Below are positions 1 through 7,128 of a stretch of DNA of 41,640 nt, one piece after another (the stretch's first letter is position 1; every line of letters begins with the position of its first letter). A model generated the notes under the pieces. The model saw nothing but the letters and a program-made list of their open reading frames with translations, had not been told where the DNA came from and made no database searches. The DNA comes from CAZGMJ01 sp964526785. Lineage in GTDB: Bacteria > Planctomycetota > Phycisphaerae > Sedimentisphaerales > Anaerobacaceae. The position numbers were made by a program, and so were the translations under genes. The stretch spans positions 1 to 41,640 of the forward strand of contig CAZGMJ010000046.1 of NCBI GenBank assembly GCA_964526785.1, given 5' to 3'.

Positions 1-2
1 GT

Positions 3-1880
3 GAAAACTGGGAGAGCACATGCAACTGCCCGTTGGATTGTGGGTTCCTCAAGACAATCTATGTGGATGACGACGCTACAGGCGCAAATAACGGAACAAG
101 CTGGGTAAATGCGTATAAATATCTGCAGGATGCGCTGGCAGACGCTAATTCTGCCCCGAAGCCTGTGGAGATTCGCGTTGCGCAGGGTGTCTATACGCCG
201 GATCGCAGTACAGCCAAACCCAATGGTACGGCGTCTCGTGACGCCAGCTTCGTACTCGCCGGCGACGTTTGCCTCTTTGGGGGTTTTCCGCCCGGCGGCG
301 CTGTCTCGGAAGACCGAGATCCCAGTACTTACGAAACCGTCCTCTCCGGCGACCTATCCGGCAACGATCTTGCAGATATCCCGGCAGCGAACCTACTGAC
401 TAATTGGAGTCGCGCCGATAACAGCTACAATGTCGTTACTGTCGGCACTACGGACCAAATGACTGTCTTAGATGGATTCACCATAACAGGGGGCAATGCC
501 GACGGAAGCGGAGAGCATCGTTCGGGTGGCGGGATTCGTGGCGCCCATGGAAACGATGAGGTACGGATACACAACTGTGCAGTTACCACCAATGCGGCGG
601 CATTGTATGGCGGAGGGATCCACGGATGTGATGGGCCGATCATCAATTGCATAATCAGCGGCAACAGGGCGCACAAAGGCGGTGGCCTCGCCGGTTGCGG
701 GCCGATCAGCAGTTGTACGATTATCGGCAACATGGCAGAATGGGGCGGAGGCGGACTCTTCGCCTGCGAGGCTATCACCCTCTGCACCATCAGGCACAAT
801 GTGGCGGGTTGGGCGGGTGGTGGGCTTTTCGATTGCGACGGATCAATCGGATACTGCTCGATCAGCGGCAATACGGCAGGCAACGAGGGCGGCGGTCTTG
901 CAATCTGCAATGGACTGATCAGCGACTGTGCGATTACCGACAATTCAGCGCACGTTAATGGTGGCGGGCTTTGGAGTTGTCATGGCCTGATCAACAACTG
1001 TACATTTATGCGAAATGAGGCTGGGGAAGGCGGTGGCGGTTTGCGTGGCGGTGGAACGATCACGAACTGTACGATCAGCGGTAATAAGGCAGGAGAAGAC
1101 GGTGGTGGGCTCATGGGGTGTGGACAGATAGGCAATTGTACGATTGTCGGAAATGCCGCGGGGGATAAAGGTGGCGCACTCGCCTTCTGTTCTAGCGCGA
1201 TCAGTAATTGTATCATTTGGTCTAATCGTCAGGCTGGCGATTCGCAACTTATTAGCTCCTCCAAAGTGCAATTCAGTTGCGTTCAAGGGAATTGGCCTGG
1301 CATTAGTATCCTGGATGCCGATCCATGCTTTGTCAATCCTGGGCAATGGACGGATGCCAATGACCCCAACATGCCGGCGGATTCGAACGACCTGCAAGCC
1401 GTTTGGACGGATGGTGATTATCACCTCAGGAGCAAGGGGTGGCGATGGGATACCCAACGGAATCGTTGGACCTATGATACTACCACAAGCCCCTGCATCG
1501 ATGCCGGCGATCCTGCCGCTCCACTTGGTGATGAGCCGCTTGCTGTGCCGGAAGATCCGAACAATATCTATGGCCGAAATCTCCGGATCAATATGGGCGC
1601 ATATGGCGGCACCGCCGAGGCAAGTATGGCGCCGCATGACTGGGCTCTCCGCACCGATTATACGAACGATGGCACTGTCAATTCCACCGACTTTGCCTGC
1701 TGGTCGTATGCCCTGTTGCCCAAGACCATCATCTCCGGCGATCTGGACAGAAACGGCGCTGCCGACCCGGATGACCTTAGTGTATTGTCCGAAGACTGGC
1801 TCAGCCAGACAAGCTGGTTCGATGGACCATTGCCTATGGGCTCATTGCCCAGTCCCTCGGGGGACGGAACCGCCAGATAG
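3..1880 (+). CDS. Secreted right-handed beta-helix protein with dockerin-like tail (5' end outside window)
   Basis: The reading frame is open to the left edge, so the true start and any signal peptide probably lie upstream; a TTG at 33 is the first start-like codon inside. The opening segment (YVDDDATGANNGTSWVNAY) is typical of planctomycete surface or secreted beta-helix proteins. Nucleotides about 560-1215 encode some nine tandem units of 22-24 residues with the pattern C-x-I-x2-N-x-A-x4-GGG-L-x2-C, which predicts a parallel beta-helix with one turn per unit and two cysteines per turn. The C-terminus carries two Ca-binding dockerin-like segments (DYTNDGTVNSTDF and DLDRNGAADPDDL). Such tails are common in this lineage without any cellulosome, so the partner is unknown. 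Function is not assignable beyond adhesion or polysaccharide binding by analogy. Fold assignment is confident. Confidence 0.8.
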   Translation, partial: ENWESTCNCPLDCGFLKTIYVDDDATGANNGTSWVNAYKYLQDALADANSAPKPVEIRVAQGVYTPDRSTAKPNGTASRDASFVLAGDVCLFGGFPPGGAVSEDRDPSTYETVLSGDLSGNDLADIPAANLLTNWSRADNSYNVVTVGTTDQMTVLDGFTITGGNADGSGEHRSGGGIRGAHGNDEVRIHNCAVTTNAAALYGGGIHGCDGPIINCIISGNRAHKGGGLAGCGPISSCTIIGNMAEWGGGGLFACEAITLCTIRHNVAGWAGGGLFDCDGSIGYCSISGNTAGNEGGGLAICNGLISDCAITDNSAHVNGGGLWSCHGLINNCTFMRNEAGEGGGGLRGGGTITNCTISGNKAGEDGGGLMGCGQIGNCTIVGNAAGDKGGALAFCSSAISNCIIWSNRQAGDSQLISSSKVQFSCVQGNWPGISILDADPCFVNPGQWTDANDPNMPADSNDLQAVWTDGDYHLRSKGWRWDTQRNRWTYDTTTSPCIDAGDPAAPLGDEPLAVPEDPNNIYGRNLRINMGAYGGTAEASMAPHDWALRTDYTNDGTVNSTDFACWSYALLPKTIISGDLDRNGAADPDDLSVLSEDWLSQTSWFDGPLPMGSLPSPSGDGTAR

Positions 1881-2022
1881 GACAGAACGAAGTTGATCTG
1901 CCTGAAACCCCGTCCGGTCAAGCGCTTTGGCGTGAGGTGAGTAGCGTTTCGTACAAGGCTTCTATGGTCCGATAGCTTGCGCCGGATCCAACGTCGATCC
2001 GATGTTCAGGGGGGGAATTTGC

Positions 2023-2051
2023 TTGCAATATGGGCGTGGAACAGGTATAAT
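2023..2051 (+). promoter_or_regulatory. Sigma-70-like promoter of the C10 protease gene
   Basis: TTGCAA, a 17-bp spacer, then a perfect TATAAT box. It lies 70 bp upstream of the protease start, in the only gap between the two genes. Confidence 0.7.
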
Positions 2052-2120
2052 AAGGGCGTAAATTCTGGAAATGCTTACACTTCCGGATGGGGCGGATAGA
2101 ACGCAAGGGGGTAATCGGTG

Positions 2121-4700
2121 ATGCCAGGGACCCACGATCGCGGGGTGTTTCTCCCGTGTCTGCATATTGCCTTGCTGCTTGCAGCGCTCGCTCTGCTTGG
2201 GCGGCCGGCTGCGGCGCGCGCCGAAGCCGTCGAGCCGGAGAGGGCGGAGGCGGCGGTTGACGGCTGGCTCAAAACGGGCACCGAACCTCTTGGGGCATCG
2301 CTCGGCTACGAGATCGACCGAATCGACACGGTATCGGACGACCAGGGGCAGGCTGTGTACTACGTCGCGCACCTGACGCCGAGTGGTTTCGTGATTGTCT
2401 CGGCGGATGATGCAGTCGAGCCGATTCTGTGCTTTTCGAGCAGCGACCGATACGACACAGGGGACGGCAATCCATTCTGGTCGATGACCGCAGCGGACAT
2501 GAAAGCTCGTATCGAGCGGGCCGCAGCGGTTGCATCCGATTCCGGCGAAATCTCGACGTTGAGCCAGGCCGATGAGCAGGCGATCGCGCAAACCGTGAGC
2601 GATGCCCGGGCCAAGTGGCAGTGGTTGACTTCCGTAAGTTCGGACTCCGGGATGACTTTGTCGCTTCCGAGTGTATCCGATCTCCGGGTTGCGCCGTTGC
2701 TTGCGAGCACGTGGGGGCAGGCGAATGTCGGCGATTACGCCAACGGCATCAGTTGCTACAACTACTACACGCCGCCGCATGAAGTGGGCAATCCGGACAA
2801 CTACCCGGTGGGCTGCGTTGCGACAGCGGTGGCGCAACTGCTTCGCCGCCACCGGCACCCGGCCGCTTCCTACGACTGGTCGTTGATGCCCCTGGAGCCG
2901 GACTTCGGCATCACGCCCGCGCAGCGTCAGGCCATCGGCGCGTTCTGCTTCGAAATCGCCGAAGCGATCGGCACCAGCTATGGTCCGCAGAGCAGCGGCG
3001 GTTCTTCCGCGTCGCTGGCAACGGCCGACGCGCAATTGCAGTCCTATTTTGGCTGCGCCAACAGCATACACGGATATGAGCCCGCCATGGGGCCGGTATT
3101 GCACGCGATGATCAATCCGAACCTGGACGCCGGCATGCCCGTGCTCCTGGGCCTGGATGGGCCGTCGGGCGGCCACAGCGTCGTCTGCGACGGCTACGGC
3201 TACAACGTCTCGACGCTCTACCACCACCTCAACATGGGCTGGAGCGGCCGATACGATCTGTGGTATGCGCTGCCCGCCGTCGAAGCGCTCTTTTCCTTCA
3301 ATGCGGTTCATACGTGTGTGTACAATGTCTTTCCGTCGGGTACCGGTGAAATCGTCAGCGGCCGCGTCACAGACGTTGCGGGCAACGGGATCGGCGGCGT
3401 GCAGATCGAAGCGGTGGTTGCCGGCGGCGCGACGCGATACGCAACGACCGATGTTGCGGGTATCTATGCTGTTACGGGCCTGCCGTCGAATCGCTCGCTT
3501 ACCATACACGCGACCAAGCCGCCTCATGCATTCATGAGCAGGAACGTTTCGACGGGCCAATCCGTCGATACCGGCCCAACGTCGGGAAACGTGTGGGGCG
3601 TTGACCTGGTCTCGACGAGTCTTGCGCCGCCGGCGGCTCTCGATATGCAACGGACGGCGCTGTCGGGCCGGAAGGTCGATATTGCCCTCCAGGCCACCGA
3701 TGACGGCTATCCGGATCCGCCGGGCCGGTTCACATATGTGGTGACGTCACTTCCCGAACACGGAATGCTGGCCGATCCGGCTGCGGGGCATATCGCCGCG
3801 GTTCCACACACGCTTGCCGAGGGCGGACGCATTGTTGAGTACACCTCATGCAGCCGGTTCGCCGGCGCCGATTCGTTCACCTTCGCCGCCGACGACGGAG
3901 GCACTTCGCCGACCGGCGGACGGTCGGAATCTGCGCTTGTCACCATCGACGTAAACAACGTCGCGTACGGAACCTACGTCACTTCGACCGATACTATCGC
4001 CGCGTGGCCCCTGGCGACGAGCTATCACGACAGTCGTACGCAGGTCATCTATCCGGCCGATCTGGTCGGACACGCCGGGGAGGTTACGGCGCTCGCTCTC
4101 GACGTACACACCGTGCCCGGCAGGACATTGGACAACTGGTCCATTCGCGTCCAGCACACGGCGTTGACGGAATACGACAGCCCCGCCTTCGAAACCGACG
4201 GCTGGACGACCGTGTATCAAGGCGACGTCGAGGTCGATTCGACCGGCTGGTTCTGGTTCGAGTTCCAGCAGGATTTCGACTACAACGGTTCGGACAATCT
4301 GTTGATCGATTTCAGTTACGACACTTCCGGTACCTCCGCGGACGGGCTGTGCCGGGTTTCCGATACGGGTGCGACCCGCGTCGTTATGGCGTCCTCGAAC
4401 AGCGGGCACGGCGATCCGCTCGACTGGTCGGCGTGGACGTTTTCCGAGGTCTACATCTCCAGTGCCGTACCGAACATCAAGGTGGCCACCACGTTGCATG
4501 CGGCGACGCTGGAGGGCGATTTCAACGCCGACTGCGAGGTCAATATCGCCGATCTTGTTATGCTGGCCTCGGCCTGGCTCAGCCGGCCGGGCGATGCGAA
4601 CTGGGATCCGAGCTGCGACATTGCAGCCACCGGCGATGGCACCATCAACGGTCTCGATTTCGCTGTACTGGCCGATCGCTGGCTCGAGTATCAGCCGTAG
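2121..4700 (+). CDS. Secreted C10-family (streptopain-type) cysteine protease with dockerin-like tail
   Basis: Predicted secreted peptidase of about 859 residues, much longer than streptopain (about 400). Order of parts: signal peptide (1-35); a Spi/pro-peptide-like region (about 40-190, GFVIVSADD motif); a C10 catalytic domain (about 195-410) with the nucleophile in NYPVGCVATA (Cys232) and the base in GGHSV (His352), followed by the conserved NMGWSG; a carboxypeptidase-regulatory-like beta domain (about 410-475); a cadherin/Ig-like segment; an unassigned beta-rich domain (about 615-790); and two dockerin-like repeats (FNADCEVNIADL, GDGTINGLDF). The ATG at 2121 follows an AAGGGGG site; a GTG directly before it is an alternative start. 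The gene has its own promoter and a hairpin behind it. Extracellular protein degradation is the likely role; the substrate is unknown. Confidence 0.88.
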   Translation: MPGTHDRGVFLPCLHIALLLAALALLGRPAAARAEAVEPERAEAAVDGWLKTGTEPLGASLGYEIDRIDTVSDDQGQAVYYVAHLTPSGFVIVSADDAVEPILCFSSSDRYDTGDGNPFWSMTAADMKARIERAAAVASDSGEISTLSQADEQAIAQTVSDARAKWQWLTSVSSDSGMTLSLPSVSDLRVAPLLASTWGQANVGDYANGISCYNYYTPPHEVGNPDNYPVGCVATAVAQLLRRHRHPAASYDWSLMPLEPDFGITPAQRQAIGAFCFEIAEAIGTSYGPQSSGGSSASLATADAQLQSYFGCANSIHGYEPAMGPVLHAMINPNLDAGMPVLLGLDGPSGGHSVVCDGYGYNVSTLYHHLNMGWSGRYDLWYALPAVEALFSFNAVHTCVYNVFPSGTGEIVSGRVTDVAGNGIGGVQIEAVVAGGATRYATTDVAGIYAVTGLPSNRSLTIHATKPPHAFMSRNVSTGQSVDTGPTSGNVWGVDLVSTSLAPPAALDMQRTALSGRKVDIALQATDDGYPDPPGRFTYVVTSLPEHGMLADPAAGHIAAVPHTLAEGGRIVEYTSCSRFAGADSFTFAADDGGTSPTGGRSESALVTIDVNNVAYGTYVTSTDTIAAWPLATSYHDSRTQVIYPADLVGHAGEVTALALDVHTVPGRTLDNWSIRVQHTALTEYDSPAFETDGWTTVYQGDVEVDSTGWFWFEFQQDFDYNGSDNLLIDFSYDTSGTSADGLCRVSDTGATRVVMASSNSGHGDPLDWSAWTFSEVYISSAVPNIKVATTLHAATLEGDFNADCEVNIADLVMLASAWLSRPGDANWDPSCDIAATGDGTINGLDFAVLADRWLEYQP

Positions 4701-4703
4701 TAC

Positions 4704-4721
4704 CGCGACTTACGGGTCGCG
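4704..4721 (+). terminator. Hairpin between convergent genes
   Basis: A perfect 6-bp stem (CGCGAC/GTCGCG) with a 6-nt loop starts 4 bp after the protease stop and is followed by a weakly T-rich stretch. It sits in the 51-bp gap between convergent genes, so it may stop transcription from the left; there is no clean T-run. Confidence 0.35.
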
Positions 4722-4751
4722 CGTTACTTTGTCACCTGCTTGCGGGGCCTG

Positions 4752-5873
4752 CTATAGCTCTTTCTCCTTGTCCTCATCGTTTGGTGTTTCTCCGGGCGAA
4801 TCCGGGGACTCGTCCGGTTCGGGCTCTTCCGGCGGCGCCGGCGGAACGGCCGGGGGCGGCTCGACAGCCTGGCCGGGCATGGCGGGAGGCTGCGATTCCG
4901 GGGTTTTCGGTTCGCCTGCCGGGGCAGGCGATGCGAGCGGGTGCGACCGCGGCGGCGGGAACACCGACTGCTGCTGCGGGTAATCAATCGCGAATTTGGC
5001 CCGAACGCGTTCGAGCATCTGCGCGTTCTTATCGATTCTCCAGACGAGCAGGGTCAGCGGCTGGCGGTTCTGGGAGCGGAAGGTAATGACGATCTGGCCG
5101 AAACCCAGCAGACGCTCGAGAAAATCGCTCGTATCGATTCGGGTATTGTAATCCTCTCGGCTGATCTGCTCGCCGCTTTCCGTGGGGCCTTCCTGCAGGT
5201 TCATGTAATTGGGGGTTATCGTTACGTAATAGAACAGCCCTTTGAACCATGAAATCGCGACAGTCAGCAGGCCGATCAGAGCGACCAGCAGGTATCCCGT
5301 GGCGCTGATCGAGAGGGCGAGGTGTCTGAACAGTCCGAAGAATGGGCGGACCCAGCCCAGCAGATGCAGCCAGAAAAGCATGCATGCGATTGTTACCAGT
5401 GCGATCAGGAGGACTTTGATGCTCATGCTGTATTCTTCGATGAGGAAGTTCAGGAAGAATATCCCGAACCATACGCCGCCGACCATTTGGGCATTGATCG
5501 AGCTGAACATCGACAGATCGGACTGCTTGAGGAACATCAGGATGCTGGCGAGCACGGCCGCCGCCATGGTGGGCACGTAGAGAATTTTGGGCGTCCAGTT
5601 GAAGATGATCAGGTAGTCGTTTACGTCCGGGTCTTCCCTGAGCACCTTCTTCATCTTCAGGCGGGTGCGGATGGTTTTATGGACGATCAGCACCACAACC
5701 ACGGCCGCGATGGCTACGCCGATGGCGATATACAAGGCGATCATTTCGTTGGACGTCCACATGCTGCCCTGTGTTTCGGCCTGTTCGGCGGCCTGGCCGG
5801 CCGTTTCGGCGGCGGTCTGTCCAGCCTCACCCGCCGTCCCTTCCGCAGCAAGTATTTTCGCAAGAGTCCACAT
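4752..5873 (-). CDS. Multi-pass membrane protein with acidic, proline-rich C-terminal tail
   Basis: A 373-residue protein not assigned to a named family. After a short N-terminal segment and an Ala/Glu/Gln-rich stretch there is a membrane helix (about 45-65) followed by a basic loop (HKTIRTRLKMKK). Further helices lie at about 95-115, 130-145, 150-175 and 185-215. The soluble C-terminal half ends in a low-complexity region rich in Pro and Glu (last about 70 residues). The ATG at 5873 was chosen because an AAAGGA site lies 8 nt upstream; the longer frame would begin with a TTG inside that site. It has a TTGCAG-17-TACGAT promoter and appears monocistronic. Its layout recalls uncharacterised planctomycete inner-membrane proteins; function unknown. 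Confidence 0.75.
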   Translation of the reverse strand: MWTLAKILAAEGTAGEAGQTAAETAGQAAEQAETQGSMWTSNEMIALYIAIGVAIAAVVVVLIVHKTIRTRLKMKKVLREDPDVNDYLIIFNWTPKILYVPTMAAAVLASILMFLKQSDLSMFSSINAQMVGGVWFGIFFLNFLIEEYSMSIKVLLIALVTIACMLFWLHLLGWVRPFFGLFRHLALSISATGYLLVALIGLLTVAISWFKGLFYYVTITPNYMNLQEGPTESGEQISREDYNTRIDTSDFLERLLGFGQIVITFRSQNRQPLTLLVWRIDKNAQMLERVRAKFAIDYPQQQSVFPPPRSHPLASPAPAGEPKTPESQPPAMPGQAVEPPPAVPPAPPEEPEPDESPDSPGETPNDEDKEKEL

Positions 5874-5981
5874 GGCGTATTCCTTTCTCAAAGGTCCTCA
5901 ATGGGCCGGCGTGCGGGGCGTAGCCGCAACCGGTCGTGTCGCTGCCAGCGGCTGTTCGTCCGCGGCGTGCGATTATGCGTA

Positions 5982-6010
5982 ATCGTATGGTATTGGGCGG
6001 CAAACTGCAA
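5982..6010 (-). promoter_or_regulatory. Promoter of the membrane-protein gene
   Basis: On the minus strand: TTGCAG, a 17-bp spacer, TACGAT, about 110 bp upstream of the ATG at 5873. Confidence 0.5.
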
Positions 6011-6100
6011 CTGTTGTGATGTTTCGCGGGCTTCAGGCATTGACTGGGTTTCGCAACAGATCGGGACCTTCGGTGCTTTCCTGGAAATCGACCCGGGCAT

Positions 6101-6177
6101 CGAGGGGAGCTCCCTCGACTCGTTCCACTCGCTCGGGACGACACCCAAGTCGATGTAGAAGGGTGTCGATTGGGTTT
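6101..6177. repeat. Mosaic repeat, hairpin module, copy 1
   Basis: A 77-bp unit differing at only three positions from the copy at 6321-6397 (exact offset 220 bp), with a third, more diverged copy at 40534-40611. Its core is a perfect 8-bp inverted repeat, CGACACCC/GGGTGTCG, around a 14-nt loop (arms 6139-6146 and 6161-6168). The arms and most of the loop are conserved in all three copies. Confidence 0.85.
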
Positions 6178-6240
6178 GTTTTGCGGAAGCGACAGGGGCC
6201 AAGGCAACCAGGCATCGAGGCACTGAGGGAGACAGGTTTC
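6178..6240. repeat. Partial copy of the octamer/GGCATCGA module
   Basis: The stretch downstream of hairpin copy 1 (GGGGCCAAGG, then GGCA-containing octamers and CACTGAGGGAG) matches the corresponding part of the modules at 40327-40505 and 40604-40755. Similarity fades into unrelated sequence after about 6240. Confidence 0.6.
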
Positions 6241-6284
6241 ACGCCCGCCAATGCGGCGCAGCAGGTCATTGGTCATCTTGCCTA

Positions 6285-6397
6285 TCTTGCCATTGGGTTT
6301 GTTTTGCATGTTTGTCCATTCGAGGGGAGTTCCTTCGACTCGTTCCAGTCGCTCGGGACGACACCCAAGTCGATGTAGAAGGGTGTCGATTGGGTTT
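6285..6397. repeat. Mosaic repeat, hairpin module, copy 2 with 5' flank
   Basis: The hairpin unit (6321-6397; arms 6359-6366 and 6381-6388) is preceded by a flank (TTGGGTTTGTTTTGCAT, then TGTCC) also found before the copy at 40534. The module boundary is therefore larger than the hairpin. Confidence 0.8.
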
Positions 6398-6966
6398 CCG
6401 CCACCGGCGGATCTTCGATGCTTTGCGTATTTGGGTTCCGTATGGGTGCGCATGTGGTGGTGTGGGTAGTTATGTGTCGGTACGTTGCTTTTCTCCATTT
6501 TGTCATTGGCTTTGTTTTTTCAAAAAAGGGGCCAAGGCATCGAGGCGCCCCCGATGAATTCGGATGTTCGCTGTTATTCTTCCATTTGTGTCATTATTGA
6601 TATGATGAACATGATTCAAGCTTTCGAGATCTCGGGTGGCACCGGTCGGTCCGGTGTACGCGGCGGTTTCCTGTCGATGGGAGCCCCGCCTGGCCGGGAG
6701 GGACTGGGAATCGCGGCCTATCAAGCGAGTGTGTGCAGCATATCTTTTCATGGGCGATTGCAAAGATGCAGTGCGTATTCAATTTTGATGTTAGGTGAGT
6801 ATTATACAAAATACAGGGCAAAAAGTCAAGGGGAATCCATGCCGGCCGGTGAATTAACGCGCCGGCGCAACAGTGCGTCTGGATTTACCGATGCAAAGCG
6901 GCGGGTCCGGGTTACATGTCGGCGACACTTGCCCGCAAAGACTGCGGCTGCTGGATGGACAGGCTA
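6398..6966. other. Gene-free stretch with repeat fragments
   Basis: No supported gene. Positions about 6503-6550 repeat a block (TTGGCTTTGTTTTTTCAAAA, then AAGG and GAGGCG) that recurs at 40737-40770. The rest, about 6550-6966, shows nothing I recognise; a short A+T-rich segment lies at about 6780-6835. Confidence 0.6.
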
Positions 6967-7128
6967 CTATTGGTTCGATTGCAACTGGTGCAGTAACGCA
7001 GCGAAATCCCGGAGGTTGACGGCGGCGTTGCGGTCGACGTCGGCCGGGGCGAGTATCAGCGGCAGAAAGGCCATACACAGAGCAAGTATCAATAGGTCCA
7101 ATCGGTTGAAATGCTTTCTCGTTCTCAT
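6967..7128 (-). CDS. Secreted 53-residue mini-protein with half a dockerin
   Basis: A small gene whose ATG (7128-7126) overlaps the TGA of the upstream beta-helix/propeller gene (ATGA, 4 bp), which predicts translational coupling. The product has a basic N-terminus (MRTRKHFNRL), a hydrophobic signal-like segment (LLILALCMAFLPLILAPA) and directly after it one dockerin-like segment, DVDRNAAVNLRDFAALL. That segment keeps the Asp/Asn ladder and the following helix of a single F-hand repeat. Full dockerins have two repeats, so this is half a domain. It may be a real mini-partner or the remnant of a longer protein whose centre was deleted. The coupling argues for expression; no function is known. 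Confidence 0.55.
   Translation of the reverse strand: MRTRKHFNRLDLLILALCMAFLPLILAPADVDRNAAVNLRDFAALLHQLQSNQ

Noticed and set aside
1962..3650. 562-codon minus-strand frame opposite the C10 protease
   Set aside because: Arg-rich shadow of a GC-rich gene; the plus strand has complete catalytic motifs.
5827..6498. Long minus-strand frame over the left repeat locus
   Set aside because: It runs through the hairpin repeats and the start of the membrane-protein gene in another frame; no ribosome site.
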